DNA of 64,000 nt from Rhizobium sp. Pop5 (GCF_024721175.1 NZ_CP099399.1:3428001-3492000); one strand, 5' to 3'. Positions 18,804 through 27,618 are shown, counted from the first letter of the stretch. The notes: generated from the letters alone by a model not told the origin. Numbers and translations: made by a program.

Positions 18804-19792
18804 TGCCGACAGTTGCACCGCTTGATCTCGACGGCCACGTTCTGGCCGTCGAATTTTTAGGTGATGTTCCCTTCTTCGCGAACGCGGCCGGCACGTTTCA
18901 CCGGCTGGACGGCGGCGAGAGGGTTTCAGAAGCCCATCAGGGCATGCTCACCGCAATCCGCGATCCCTATAGCGAGAGCCTGATCTCAGGTGGCGAGGAC
19001 GGCAAGGTCCTGCGCATCGCGGCCGACGGGAGCGTCAGCGAGCTTGCCGTCGCCCCACGCAAGTGGATTTCACAGGTCGCGGCCGGCCCGCAGGGCGCCA
19101 TTGCCTACTCCTACGGCAAGAGTTCGCTCGTGCGCCTCGCCGACGGCACGACCAAGGAATTTCCCGAGGAGCGCACGGTCGAAGGTATTGCCTTCGCACC
19201 GAAGGGGCTGCGCATTGCGGCCGCACGTTATAACGGGGTGTCGCTGCACTGGGTCGGCATGAGCGCCAAACCGGTCGATCTCGAATGGAAGGGCGCGCAT
19301 ACCGGCGTCACCTTCTCGCCTGACGGCAATTTCCTCGTCACCTCGATGCAGGAAAACGCCCTGCATGGCTGGAAGCTCGACAGCAAGCCGGGCGCAGAAG
19401 CCCGCCACATGCGCATGACCGGCTATCCCGCCAAGGTGAAGTCCCTCTCCTGGTCCGTCAAGGGAAAATGGCTCGCCTCCTCGGGTGCGCCTGCGGCAAT
19501 CGTCTGGCCTTTTCAGGGCAAGGACGGGCCGATGGGCAAGGCGCCGCTGGAACTCGGCACCCGCGCCAACATCATGGCGACCTCGGTGAGATTCCATCCG
19601 CTGGAGGATATCCTCGCCATCGGCTTCGTCGACGGCATGATCCTGGCCGTGCGCATTACCGACAGCAAGGAGGCGCTGCTACGCCGGCCCGGCAAGGGTG
19701 CAATCACGGCGATGAGTTGGAGTGGGAACGGCAAACTGCTCGCCTTCGCCTCCGAAGCCGGCGATTGCGGCGTCATCGACATCTCGGCTTGA
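18803..19792 (+). CDS. WD40-repeat protein
   Basis: The 329-residue protein contains several WD40-like repeats, seen as spaced segments such as DPYSESLISGGEDGKVLRI, GVTFSPDGNFLVTSMQENAL, SLSWSVKGKWLASSGAPAAI and AMSWSGNGKLLAFASEAG. It has no signal peptide and should form a cytoplasmic beta-propeller used for protein contacts. Its ATG overlaps the TGA of the COG0523 GTPase gene, so the two are translationally coupled and probably act together; I infer a partner or scaffold for the metal chaperone, which is not demonstrated. Confidence 0.88.
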   Translation: MPTVAPLDLDGHVLAVEFLGDVPFFANAAGTFHRLDGGERVSEAHQGMLTAIRDPYSESLISGGEDGKVLRIAADGSVSELAVAPRKWISQVAAGPQGAIAYSYGKSSLVRLADGTTKEFPEERTVEGIAFAPKGLRIAAARYNGVSLHWVGMSAKPVDLEWKGAHTGVTFSPDGNFLVTSMQENALHGWKLDSKPGAEARHMRMTGYPAKVKSLSWSVKGKWLASSGAPAAIVWPFQGKDGPMGKAPLELGTRANIMATSVRFHPLEDILAIGFVDGMILAVRITDSKEALLRRPGKGAITAMSWSGNGKLLAFASEAGDCGVIDISA

Positions 19793-19799
19793 GGCCGCG

Positions 19800-20306
19800 T
19801 TGCCTGAAATGGACGATGTCCTGACGGAACCCGAAATCGTCATCCTTGGCGTCGACCACATGCAGGCGGCGGCAGGGATCAGGCGGATAGCGCTCTGGCA
19901 GCGTCTGCCTTGGCTGCCCGTTCTGCACACGCCTGAGGAAGAAGAGCAATATTGGCGCATGCATCTCCTGCCGAACTGCACGATCCTCGGCGCCGCCGTG
20001 GGAAGCAAGCTCGTCGGCGTCATCGCCTATGGCGATGATTGGATAGAGCAACTTTACGTTCTCCCGGATTTCCAGGGTATCGGCATCGGCTCCCTGCTTC
20101 TCGACTGCGCCAAGGAGGAAATGAACGAGATCCGGCTCTGGACATTCCAGCGCAATGCCGGTGCGCACGCCTTTTACGAGCGGCATGGGTTTACCGCCGG
20201 GGAGGAGACAGATGGCCTCGACAACGAGGAAAAAGAGCCTGACGTGCTCTATCACTGGCGCCGGCTTCCGGAGCTGACACTCGGTCTGCAACCGACCGGC
20301 GGTTAG
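19800..20306 (+). CDS. GNAT-family N-acetyltransferase
   Basis: The 168-residue protein has the acetyl-CoA-binding pattern of GNAT enzymes: IEQLYVLPDFQGIGIGSLLLD (about 84-104) followed by LWTFQRNAGAHAFYERHGF. The start is ambiguous: the TTG at 19800 has GAGG five bases before it, while the ATG at 19809 has it fourteen bases away; I use the TTG. It begins eight bases after the WD40 gene and is likely part of that operon. The substrate is unknown. Confidence 0.83.
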   Translation: MPEMDDVLTEPEIVILGVDHMQAAAGIRRIALWQRLPWLPVLHTPEEEEQYWRMHLLPNCTILGAAVGSKLVGVIAYGDDWIEQLYVLPDFQGIGIGSLLLDCAKEEMNEIRLWTFQRNAGAHAFYERHGFTAGEETDGLDNEEKEPDVLYHWRRLPELTLGLQPTGG

Positions 20307-20425
20307 AATATGGGATCGCGCGCCCAAGGCATAGGCTATTGGGGCTTGCCAAATTCCTTGCACGGGCGAAACATGAACTCAGCGCAGGAAGCGTCTTGCG
20401 CCGCGGCTGACAGAGGAAACGGGAA

Positions 20426-21244
20426 ATGCCGAAATCGACCGGCCTCGGCTCGGCCGAGCAACCGCCGCAGCCCTCGGGCGACACGTCCGTCTGGGCGGTG
20501 ATCCGCTCTGAGGCGGCCGCGCTTGCCGCGCGCGAGCCGATTTTGCGGCGGCTGCTTGCCATGGAGGTCATGGACACCGCTGGCAATAATGAACTGGTCG
20601 CCCGCGTGCTGGCCGCGCGGCTCTGCGCAGCGCAGGTGGAAACGGACGATCTGTTCGACCTCATCCTGTCCACGCTTGATGACGATATCATGCGCAAGGT
20701 CGAGGCCGACCTCCTCGCGGTGCGCGAACGCGATCCGGCCTGCACGACATTCCTGCACGCGCTCCTCAATCTCAAGGGCTTTCATGCGCTGCAGACCCAC
20801 CGCGTCGCCCATGCGCTCTGGAGCGACGGCCGGCGAGAGATCGCAAGCTGGCTCTCCAACCTTGCTTCGCTGGTCTTCGGGCCGGATATCCATCCTGCGG
20901 CGAAGATCGGCGCGTCCATCATGCTGGACCATGGCTCGGGCATCGTCATCGGTGAAACGGCTGTCATCGAGGACGAAGTGTCGATTCTGCAAAACGTCAC
21001 GCTCGGCGGCACCGGCAAGGAAACGGGAGACCGTCATCCGAAGATCCGTCATGGCGTGATGATCGGCGCGGGCGCCAAGATCTTGGGCAACATCGAAATC
21101 GGCGCTTTCAGCAAAATCGCCGCCGGTAGCGTCGTACTGAAAGCGGTTCCCCCGCATTGCACGGTCGCCGGCGTGCCGGCAGCCGTCGTACGCATCCATC
21201 GCGCCGACGAAATCCCCGCCGAGACGATGGATCAGAACATCTAG
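20426..21244 (+). CDS. cysE: Serine O-acetyltransferase
   Basis: The 272-residue protein has the N-terminal helical domain of CysE (VWAVIRSEAAALAAREPIL, about 22-41) and the left-handed beta-helix of hexapeptide repeats from about 165 onward, with catalytic His in IMLDHGSGIVIGETA and the loop TLGGTGKETGDRHPKI. It makes O-acetylserine from serine and acetyl-CoA for cysteine synthesis and is usually feedback-inhibited by cysteine. GAGGAAACGGG precedes the ATG. It stands alone between an acetyltransferase gene and a convergent gene. Confidence 0.95.
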   Translation: MPKSTGLGSAEQPPQPSGDTSVWAVIRSEAAALAAREPILRRLLAMEVMDTAGNNELVARVLAARLCAAQVETDDLFDLILSTLDDDIMRKVEADLLAVRERDPACTTFLHALLNLKGFHALQTHRVAHALWSDGRREIASWLSNLASLVFGPDIHPAAKIGASIMLDHGSGIVIGETAVIEDEVSILQNVTLGGTGKETGDRHPKIRHGVMIGAGAKILGNIEIGAFSKIAAGSVVLKAVPPHCTVAGVPAAVVRIHRADEIPAETMDQNI

Positions 21245-21513
21245 TATCGTTCCGGGATAGAGTTCGCGAAAGGTCTGGCTGCGGCATCTTCGCGTGCCGG
21301 CGGCACTTTTCGGCGATGTATCCGGGGCGAACCCGCCGCTCTCAAAAGACAATCCGCGCCGCAACCACGGCAGGCCCGCCTGCCTCCATGGTCAAGCGGC
21401 GCGGATATTGCCAGCCGGAGAGAGGTTCCCAACCCCGGCCGGCCGATCGGCTGGGCCTTGCGGCGCCGCGCGCCTGTTCAGACACGCGAAGGACGCCATA
21501 ACAGCTTCACCCC

Positions 21514-21560
21514 CGCATCGCGTCTTCCGAAAATCGATCCGATTTTCAGGCCCTGATGCG
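21514..21560. repeat. Palindromic repeat abutting the end of the convergent acetyltransferase gene
   Basis: Arms GAAAATCG (21529-21536) and CGATTTTC (21540-21547) flank ATC, and outer CGCATC / GATGCG pair as well. It looks like a fragment of a RIME-type repeat. It ends at the base before the stop codon (21561-21563) of the minus-strand gene. The rest of the 316-base gap after cysE (21245-21513) is GC-rich and shows no gene. Confidence 0.6.
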
Positions 21561-22151
21561 TCAGGCTGCGCGGCGAACCGGCGCGCTAGCCAGCATGCGC
21601 CCCGACGGGACGATCATCCCGGCCGCGCCGTCAAGCCAGCCTTCCGTGAGCTCGAGCGCCAGAAAGCGCGAGCGTTCGAACGGACCCGGCATGACAAGAT
21701 GGCGAGCCTTTTCGGCAAAGAAGCCGAAGCGCTCGTAATAGGCTGCATCGCCAACGAGCAGGACGGCGCCGTGCCCGCGATTCTTCGCTTCGAGGAGCGC
21801 CGCGCGCATCAGCGCCGAGCCGATGCCCTTGCCGCCGTGGTGAGGGGAAACCGCAAGCGGCCCGAGCAGCAGCGCATTGATCGCCGTGCCTTCATCGTTG
21901 ACACCGGCCTCGATGTTCCAGAGCCGTACCGAGCCGATGACATGGCCATCGCGGTCGCGTGCGACGAGCGCAAGGCCCTCGGCCGGAACGCGGTTGCGGC
22001 GGATCTTCTCGGAAGACTTCTTGCGGCGATCCGGTCCCATGACGCGGTTGAGCAGGTTCTCGCGAGCAACGACATCAGAGGGATTTTCGGCCTCGATGGT
22101 GAAGGTGGTGGGCGCAAAGAATGCGCGGACAGAATCAAGAACAGCGGCCAT
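21561..22151 (-). CDS. GNAT-family N-acetyltransferase (YhbS-like)
   Basis: The 196-residue protein has the GNAT core VRLWNIEAGV, LLLGPLAVSPHHGGKGIGSALMRAAL (about 93-118) and VLLVGDAAYYERFGF, which is the pattern of the YhbS/Eis-like group with LGPLAV and YYxRFGF. It has no signal or membrane segment. The acceptor substrate is unknown. Its stop codon directly follows a palindromic repeat, and the decarboxylase gene on the same strand ends into its upstream region with a 93-base gap. Confidence 0.86.
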   Translation of the reverse strand: MAAVLDSVRAFFAPTTFTIEAENPSDVVARENLLNRVMGPDRRKKSSEKIRRNRVPAEGLALVARDRDGHVIGSVRLWNIEAGVNDEGTAINALLLGPLAVSPHHGGKGIGSALMRAALLEAKNRGHGAVLLVGDAAYYERFGFFAEKARHLVMPGPFERSRFLALELTEGWLDGAAGMIVPSGRMLASAPVRRAA

Positions 22152-22244
22152 CTTGGCCTCCCGTACCCAATACCGTTATCAGCGGCGATGAAGGAAATTG
22201 TGAAATTGCCGCCCCGGCTGGTTACGGGGCCGGCGGAAACGACC

Positions 22245-23378
22245 TTAGATGACGTAGGCCTTCAGCGGTTCGAAACCGTTGAAAGCGACCGCCGAATAGG
22301 TCGTCGTGTAGGCGCCGGTGCCTTCGATCAGGACCTCGTCGCCGATCGAAAGGGAGATCGGCAGCGGATAGAGGTTCTTCTCGTAGAGCACGTCGGCCGA
22401 ATCGCAGGTCGGGCCGGCGATGACGCAGGGCTCCATCTCGTCGCCGTCGCGATCCGTGCGAATCGGGTAGCGGATGGCTTCGTCCATCGTTTCGGCGAGA
22501 CCGCCGAACTTGCCGATGTCGAGGAAGACCCAGCGCGCATCGTCATTGTCCGACTTCTTGGAGATCAGGACGACTTCAGCCTTGATAACGCCTGCGTTGC
22601 CGACCATGCCGCGACCCGGCTCGATGATCGTCTGCGGGATCTGGTTGCCGAAATGCTTGCGCAGCGCCTGGTAGATTGACTTGCCGTAAGCCTCGGCGGA
22701 CGGAACGTCGCGCAGGTACTTGGTCGGGAAGCCGCCGCCCATGTTGACCATCTGCAGGTAGATGCCCTGCTTGGCAAGCTGGACGAAGACGCGCTTGGCA
22801 TCGGCAAGAGCCGAATCCCAGGCATCGACTTTGGTCATCTGCGAGCCGACATGGAACGAGACGCCGTAGGACTGCAGGCCGAGCTGATGAGCGTAGACGA
22901 GAACGTCGACGGCCATCTGCGGAACGCAGCCGAACTTGCGCGACAGCGGCCATTCGGCGCCTTCGCCATCCGTCAGGACACGGCAGAAGACACGGGCGCC
23001 GGGAGCGGCGCGCGAGATCTTCTCGACTTCCTCGTGGCTGTCGACCGCAAAGAGGCTGACGCCGAGCGCATGAGCGCGGGCAACGTCGCGTTCCTTCTTG
23101 ATCGTGTTGCCGAAGGAGATGCGGGCGGCGGTCGCACCGGCTTCGAGCGCCATTTCGATTTCGGCAACGGATGCGCAATCGAAATTGGAGCCGAGGTTTG
23201 CGAGCAGCTTCAGCACTTCCGGAGCCGGGTTTGCCTTGACGGCGTAGTAGATGGCGCTGTCCGGCATGGCGTGACGGAAGGCGTGGAAATTGTCGCGAAC
23301 GACGTCGAGGTCAACCACGAGGCAGGGACCGTCGGGACGTCGGGTTGCGAGAAAGTCGCGGATGCGCTGGGTGGTCAT
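22245..23378 (-). CDS. Ornithine/lysine decarboxylase, PLP fold III
   Basis: The 377-residue protein is an alanine-racemase-fold decarboxylase. PLP binds Lys48 in YYAVKANPAP; other landmarks are VSFHVGSQ, GGGFPTKYL, EPGRGMVGNAGV and the active-site Cys325 in GPTCDSADVLYE. It makes putrescine from ornithine (or cadaverine from lysine) as the first step of polyamine synthesis. I place the start at the ATG at 23378, with GAGGG eight bases before and the family's usual length; an in-frame start 69 codons upstream lies in the leader. A long structured leader precedes it. Confidence 0.92.
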   Translation of the reverse strand: MTTQRIRDFLATRRPDGPCLVVDLDVVRDNFHAFRHAMPDSAIYYAVKANPAPEVLKLLANLGSNFDCASVAEIEMALEAGATAARISFGNTIKKERDVARAHALGVSLFAVDSHEEVEKISRAAPGARVFCRVLTDGEGAEWPLSRKFGCVPQMAVDVLVYAHQLGLQSYGVSFHVGSQMTKVDAWDSALADAKRVFVQLAKQGIYLQMVNMGGGFPTKYLRDVPSAEAYGKSIYQALRKHFGNQIPQTIIEPGRGMVGNAGVIKAEVVLISKKSDNDDARWVFLDIGKFGGLAETMDEAIRYPIRTDRDGDEMEPCVIAGPTCDSADVLYEKNLYPLPISLSIGDEVLIEGTGAYTTTYSAVAFNGFEPLKAYVI

Positions 23379-23404
23379 ATCGATTCCCTCTTCCAATTCC
23401 AGAG

Positions 23405-23700
23405 CTCCGGCATCAACCGGAGGACAAAGGGCATACGAGAACTCGCATTGGAACCAGCCGGTGGAGACCCCGGAACCATAGCAAGCGCTCGATGCGCGGA
23501 TAGTGAACCAACGCCGCGGACGCGGTGTAAGTTCGGCTTTGTCTGCCATGGATTGGAGGGAGAATCCCAACCGCACTTCCGGCAATGATGGTGTGCCTCT
23601 TCAGTAACCCCCGCTGATGGAAAGCAGGGAGAGAACAAAAAGGCCCGCACCGTCGTTGCTTCAGGCGTCCTCGCATTTTCCGGTTGGCCGGAATAGCGAC
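23405..23700 (-). ncRNA. Candidate speF-type leader RNA of the decarboxylase gene
   Basis: The 296 bases upstream of the decarboxylase start contain hairpins and an upstream reading frame rather than a gene. A 6-bp hairpin with TTGG loop (23678-23693) sits just before an ATG at 23676 that opens an Arg/Lys-rich frame (MRGRLKQRRCGPFC) of 87 codons ending at 23413; a second hairpin CTCCGG/CCGGAG (23405-23422) lies 27 bases before the decarboxylase ATG. The Rfam speF element is known upstream of alphaproteobacterial ornithine decarboxylase genes, so I infer this is its copy; I could not run a covariance search. Confidence 0.5.
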
Positions 23701-23853
23701 TGGAGGGGTTAATTCCAGGTACCTTACCGATTTCCTCACCAATTCGAGGGTTCGGCGGACACCCATGGGCACGTGCGACTTTGGGCTGAGTGGGAAATAA
23801 GAATATTCGCCTTCATAATCAAGCGTTTTTTTGATCTGGCCGTCAAAAAAATA

Positions 23854-23882
23854 ATTGAACAAATCGGCACGATTTGTTCAAT
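23854..23882. promoter_or_regulatory. Perfect 13-bp inverted repeat, LysR operator candidate
   Basis: ATTGAACAAATCG and CGATTTGTTCAAT face each other across GCA. The dyad contains the T-N11-A spacing of LysR sites and ends 26 bases before the LysR start codon at 23909, so autoregulation is likely. It is also about 475 bases upstream of the divergent decarboxylase. The remaining bases of the 530-base gap (23701-23853) are AT-rich towards this end and carry no gene. Confidence 0.7.
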
Positions 23883-23908
23883 ATTCCAAAACAGCTTCGG
23901 GGGTTTGC

Positions 23909-24802
23909 ATGGATACCTTGACCCGCATACGTGCCTTCATCGATGTCGTCGAGGCCGAAGGCTTTTCCGCCGCCGCACGGCGTACCGGCCGCTCCAAGGC
24001 GCTGCTCTCCAAATATGTGCGCGAACTGGAGGATGAGCTCGGCGCACTGCTGCTCAACCGCACCACCCGGCAGTTCTCCATGACCGAAGCCGGCCACACC
24101 TATTACCGCACCGCCTCCGATATTCTCAAGGAGATCGACAACCTTGCCGATCTCGTGCGCGAAAACAATGCGCAGTTGAAGGGGCGCCTGCGCATCTCGG
24201 TGCCGCGCACCTTCGTCGATGCCGATGTCGGTCAGTCGTTGATCGATTTCGCCAGGGAAAACCCGGACCTGTCGCTTGAAATCGCTGCCGACGATCGTTT
24301 CGTCGATCTGATCGAGGAAGGTTTCGACGTGGCAATCCGCATCACCAAGCTCGAGGATTCCGGCATGATCGCGCGCAAGATCTCCGATTTCCGCGTCCAT
24401 CTCTGCGCCACACCCGATTTTCTCGAACGCTATCCTGATCTCGAACATCCGGCGGATCTTTCCAACGTCCCCTTCATTGTCGATACCAATGCGCGGACCC
24501 AGGCGAGCATCCGCTTCTACAACCCTGACAACACCACCTTTGCCGTCGCCATATCAGGGCCGATCGAGGTCAACAGCCCGCATGCGACATTACGCGCAGC
24601 GCTCGCCGGCATCGGCATCGCCCTCGTTCCGGATTTCATCGCACGCAAGCCGATCGAGACCGGCGAATTGGTGACGCTCTTCAATGATTACATCCCGACC
24701 GACCGCGGCATCTATGCCGTCTACCCGCACCGGCGCTATCTGCCGGCTAAGGTGAGGATCTTCGTCGATTATCTGCACAACTGGTTTAAGAAGCACCCTT
24801 AG
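23909..24802 (+). CDS. LysR-family transcription regulator
   Basis: The 297-residue protein has the LysR helix-turn-helix in residues 1-60 (MDTLTRIRAFIDVVEAEGFS, then RTGRSKALLSKYVRELEDEL) and an effector domain from about residue 90. The ATG at 23909 has GGGGG upstream and gives the normal LysR length; the earlier in-frame start lies inside the palindromic operator. It is divergent from the decarboxylase gene, separated by its long leader and a perfect inverted repeat. Targets may include itself and the decarboxylase, by position only. The effector is unknown. Confidence 0.9.
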   Translation: MDTLTRIRAFIDVVEAEGFSAAARRTGRSKALLSKYVRELEDELGALLLNRTTRQFSMTEAGHTYYRTASDILKEIDNLADLVRENNAQLKGRLRISVPRTFVDADVGQSLIDFARENPDLSLEIAADDRFVDLIEEGFDVAIRITKLEDSGMIARKISDFRVHLCATPDFLERYPDLEHPADLSNVPFIVDTNARTQASIRFYNPDNTTFAVAISGPIEVNSPHATLRAALAGIGIALVPDFIARKPIETGELVTLFNDYIPTDRGIYAVYPHRRYLPAKVRIFVDYLHNWFKKHP

Positions 24803-24936
24803 CGTTGCCTGCGCCGCGCTGCGACATCCCGTCCCGCGCCAGCCGCCCCTCACATGATTCCGGCGCGGAATCCGGTCCCAATTCCGTCCCAATTTCTGGC
24901 AAGAAGTCAGGGTCACCGAACAGGGCAGCGGGATAG

Positions 24937-25578
24937 ATGAGATATTCGACGATACTGATGGCCGCGCTTCTTTCGCTGGCGCCGGCCGCCGCCTTTGCCC
25001 ATCCGCACATCTTCGTGGAGGCACGCCTCGAAGTCGTCGCCGGCAAAGATGGCAGCGTCGAGGAATTGCGCAACGTCTGGCGCTTCGACGAGGTCTTCTC
25101 CTCCTCCGTCGTCATGGATTTCGACAAGAACACCGACCTGAAGCTGGAGCCGGACGAGCTCGCGGAAGTCGGAAAAACGGTGAAGCAATCGCTTGCCGAC
25201 TACGACTACTATATGAACCTGACGATCAACGGGAAGAACATCACCGTCCAGAAGCCCGACACCATCCATGTCGACTATAAGGACGGCCAGCTGCTGATGT
25301 TCTTCGCGGTGAAGCCGGCGGAAAAGATGCCGCTCAAGGGCAAACTCACCTTCGGCATCTACGATCCGACCCTCTATACCTCGATCGATTTTCCCACAGA
25401 CAACGAACTGGCAATCGTCGGCGATGGCTTCAAGACCTGCAAGCACCAGGTAGTAAGGCCGGATGCCGATGAGGTCATCTCGCAAAACAAGCAATCGCTG
25501 ACGGACGCTTTCTTCAACGATCCCACAGGCACCAACATGTCCAAGCTCTTCGCCACCCGGCTGGAGGTCACATGCTGA
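24937..25578 (+). CDS. DUF1007 periplasmic protein of metal-efflux pair
   Basis: The 213-residue protein has a cleavable signal peptide (MRYSTILMAALLSLAPAAAF) followed by AHPHIFVEARLEVV, the mark of DUF1007 proteins. The mature His-containing start (HPH) may bind metal. DUF1007 genes are regularly followed by a NicO-type nickel/cobalt transporter, and here the next gene overlaps by seven bases. I infer a periplasmic or membrane-associated partner of that transporter. No biochemical function is established for the domain. Confidence 0.88.
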   Translation: MRYSTILMAALLSLAPAAAFAHPHIFVEARLEVVAGKDGSVEELRNVWRFDEVFSSSVVMDFDKNTDLKLEPDELAEVGKTVKQSLADYDYYMNLTINGKNITVQKPDTIHVDYKDGQLLMFFAVKPAEKMPLKGKLTFGIYDPTLYTSIDFPTDNELAIVGDGFKTCKHQVVRPDADEVISQNKQSLTDAFFNDPTGTNMSKLFATRLEVTC

Positions 25579-26651
25579 CGAAACGCCTGCCGCTCGTCCT
25601 TCTATCCGCCGGCGTTCTTGCGCTTTTCGCCACGGCAAGCCTCGCCCATGCGCAATCGCCGCTCGGCATCGGCACGGCGGAGCCGAGCTTCCAGCCGACC
25701 GGAGGGCCGCTCGCGCCGCTTCTGCTTTATGTGAACTATGAACAGCAGGCGTTTTATCGGGCGCTGACCGGCGCCTTGAAGGCGATGCGCGAAGACCCCT
25801 GGCAACTGACTTCGCTGATCGGCCTCTCCTTCGCCTACGGCGTCTTCCATGCAGCAGGCCCCGGCCACGGCAAGGCGGTCATCTCTTCCTATATGATCGC
25901 CAACGAGGTGGAGCTGAAGCGCGGCGTAGTGATCTCCTTCATCTCGGCCTTCGTCCAGGGTGTGGTCGCGGTGGCGCTCGTCGGCGGCGCCTGGCTGGTG
26001 CTGCGCGGCACCGGCATTACCTTGACGGCGGCGACCCATGCGATGGAGATCGCAAGCTTCGTCATGGTCATTCTCTTTGGCGCCTGGCTGCTGTTTCGCA
26101 AACTGCGCTCGATGGCAGGCAATCTGCCGCGCCGCCGGCTATTGGCGACGCCGGCCGGTCCGGCCTCCATGATGCTCGACTGGAAAGACAACGCGGCCGA
26201 ACGCAAGGCCTATGCCTTCAACGGCAAGGCGCAGCCAGTGGAAGTCGGCCACACCTTCGTTCCCGGAATGGTCTGCGAAACCTGCGGCAACGCCCATGTG
26301 CCTGACCCGGCGCTGCTCGGCGGCGACAGGTTCAGCGCCCGAGAGGCCTGGTCGGCAATCGTTGCCGTCGGCCTTCGCCCCTGCTCCGGCGCGTTGCTGG
26401 TCATGACCTTCTCGCTGCTGAACGGGCTTTATCTCGGTGGCATGCTTTCGGTCGCCGCCATGTCGCTCGGCACGGCAATCACCGTTTCCCTGCTCGCGAC
26501 CCTTGCCGTCACGGCCAAGGGCGCCGCCGTTCGCCTCTCCGGACGCGGCTCGACGGCTTCGGTCTGGGTCGGCAACGCCATCGAAATCTTCGGCGCCCTG
26601 CTCGTCATCGCGATGGGCGCCCTGCTGCTCGGCGCTTCGTTGCAGGGTTAG
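25572..26651 (+). CDS. NicO/RcnA-family nickel/cobalt transporter
   Basis: The 359-residue protein has a signal-like first segment and about six further membrane spans. The metal motif HAAGPGHGKAV (about residues 96-106) and the second signature GLRPCSGALLVMTFSLLNG mark the NicO family. A loop between them holds a CxxC pair in GMVCETCGNAHVPDP, possibly a metal site. It overlaps the DUF1007 gene (ATGCTGA) and should be coupled to it. Family members export nickel or cobalt (RcnA) or import nickel; direction and metal are not settled from sequence. It is convergent with the next gene, with only three bases between. Confidence 0.88.
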   Translation: MLTKRLPLVLLSAGVLALFATASLAHAQSPLGIGTAEPSFQPTGGPLAPLLLYVNYEQQAFYRALTGALKAMREDPWQLTSLIGLSFAYGVFHAAGPGHGKAVISSYMIANEVELKRGVVISFISAFVQGVVAVALVGGAWLVLRGTGITLTAATHAMEIASFVMVILFGAWLLFRKLRSMAGNLPRRRLLATPAGPASMMLDWKDNAAERKAYAFNGKAQPVEVGHTFVPGMVCETCGNAHVPDPALLGGDRFSAREAWSAIVAVGLRPCSGALLVMTFSLLNGLYLGGMLSVAAMSLGTAITVSLLATLAVTAKGAAVRLSGRGSTASVWVGNAIEIFGALLVIAMGALLLGASLQG

Positions 26652-26654
26652 AGC

Positions 26655-26861
26655 CTACTTGCCCCTGCCCCGCTGGTAGCGCGCCCGCAGCCAGAAGACC
26701 GCGAAAAACGCCATGATCAGGCAGACGCCGACGAAGATCGCCAGCACCGGCGAGAAGCTGCCGATCCACAGCACGATGGTCGGCAGGAAATAGAGGACGA
26801 GGCCGGCGCCGAACAGAATAATGGCGGCGGCGATCGCCTGCGAACGGCTCTCGGGGCTCAC
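26655..26861 (-). CDS. Small two-span membrane protein, unknown function
   Basis: The 68-residue product starts at a GTG (SPESRSQAIAAAII) that overlaps the stop of the acetyltransferase gene upstream by four bases (GTGA). It has two hydrophobic segments, about residues 9-28 and 33-56, and a basic tail RARYQRGRGK. I recognise no family. A longer frame open to 26981 lies inside the acetyltransferase gene and is not used. Translation is probably coupled to that gene. Confidence 0.7.
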   Translation of the reverse strand: MSPESRSQAIAAAIILFGAGLVLYFLPTIVLWIGSFSPVLAIFVGVCLIMAFFAVFWLRARYQRGRGK

Positions 26862-27553
26862 GCGAGCCTTTCCTTTTCCAGATCTGCGCGGATATCCTGC
26901 AGTCGGCGGATCTGATCGCCGGTAGCGTCGAAATTCTCGGGCGAAAGCCAGGCTTCGAAGGCATCGTTGATCAGTGGCCATTCACTGTCGATCATCGAGA
27001 ACCAGGCGGTGTCGCGGTTGCGGCGCTTGGAGATCATGTGCTGGCGGAAGACGCCCTCGAAGCTGAAGCCGTAACGCGCAGCCGTCGTCTTGCTCGCCTC
27101 GTTCTTGTTGTCGCATTTCCACTCGTAACGGCGGTAGCCGAGATCTTCGAACACGTGCTTGGCCATCAGGTAATGCGCTTCGGTCGAAAGCGGCGACCGC
27201 TTCATCTCCGGGCCGTGGGCCACGCCGCCGATCTCGACGACGCCGTTTGCCGGGTCGGCGCGCATGTAGTTCGCCATGCCCACGATCTTGCCGGTGGCGT
27301 TGTCGCGGAAGATATGGGTGAGCCAGCCGGATTTGGTGTAGACGGTCTCCAGCCAGTTGGCGAAATCGTCGATGCCGGAGAAATCGTCCTGCGCGAAATA
27401 GAGAAGCAGCGGGTTGATGCCCATGCCGCCGAGCCCTTCCCACAGCGCCTCAAGATGTTCCGCGCGCCGATAGGGCTCCACGGTGACGAAACGGCCTTTC
27501 AGCGTGACCGGCTTCGGTGCCGGGCAGCCCTTGAAATTCGAAAGATCGCGCAT
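26858..27553 (-). CDS. GNAT-family acetyltransferase, RimJ/RimL type
   Basis: The 231-residue protein resembles RimJ/RimL-type N-acetyltransferases with the N-terminal strand GRFVTVEPYRRAEHLEALW, the acceptor region TGKIVGMANYMRADP, the core GVVEIGGVAHGPEMKRSPLSTEAHYLMAKHVFEDL (around residues 108-142, quoted in part) and the C-terminal NEASKTTAARYGFSFEGVFR. I chose the ATG at 27553, eight bases after GGAG, over a GTG six bases upstream. The target is unknown; it could be a protein N-terminus or a small amine. It is cotranscribed with the small membrane protein. Confidence 0.86.
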   Translation of the reverse strand: MRDLSNFKGCPAPKPVTLKGRFVTVEPYRRAEHLEALWEGLGGMGINPLLLYFAQDDFSGIDDFANWLETVYTKSGWLTHIFRDNATGKIVGMANYMRADPANGVVEIGGVAHGPEMKRSPLSTEAHYLMAKHVFEDLGYRRYEWKCDNKNEASKTTAARYGFSFEGVFRQHMISKRRNRDTAWFSMIDSEWPLINDAFEAWLSPENFDATGDQIRRLQDIRADLEKERLA

Positions 27554-27618
27554 GTTCACTCCACTTTTCAGAAGAGTGGGATAGGCCAGCCGCCTGACAA
27601 AGGCAACCGGCCTAGATG

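Noticed and set aside
23413..23862. 149-codon minus-strand gene upstream of the decarboxylase
   Set aside because: The frame covers the LysR operator side and the decarboxylase leader, shows no family, and only its inner part after 23676 has a plausible start; treated as leader sequence with a possible upstream frame.
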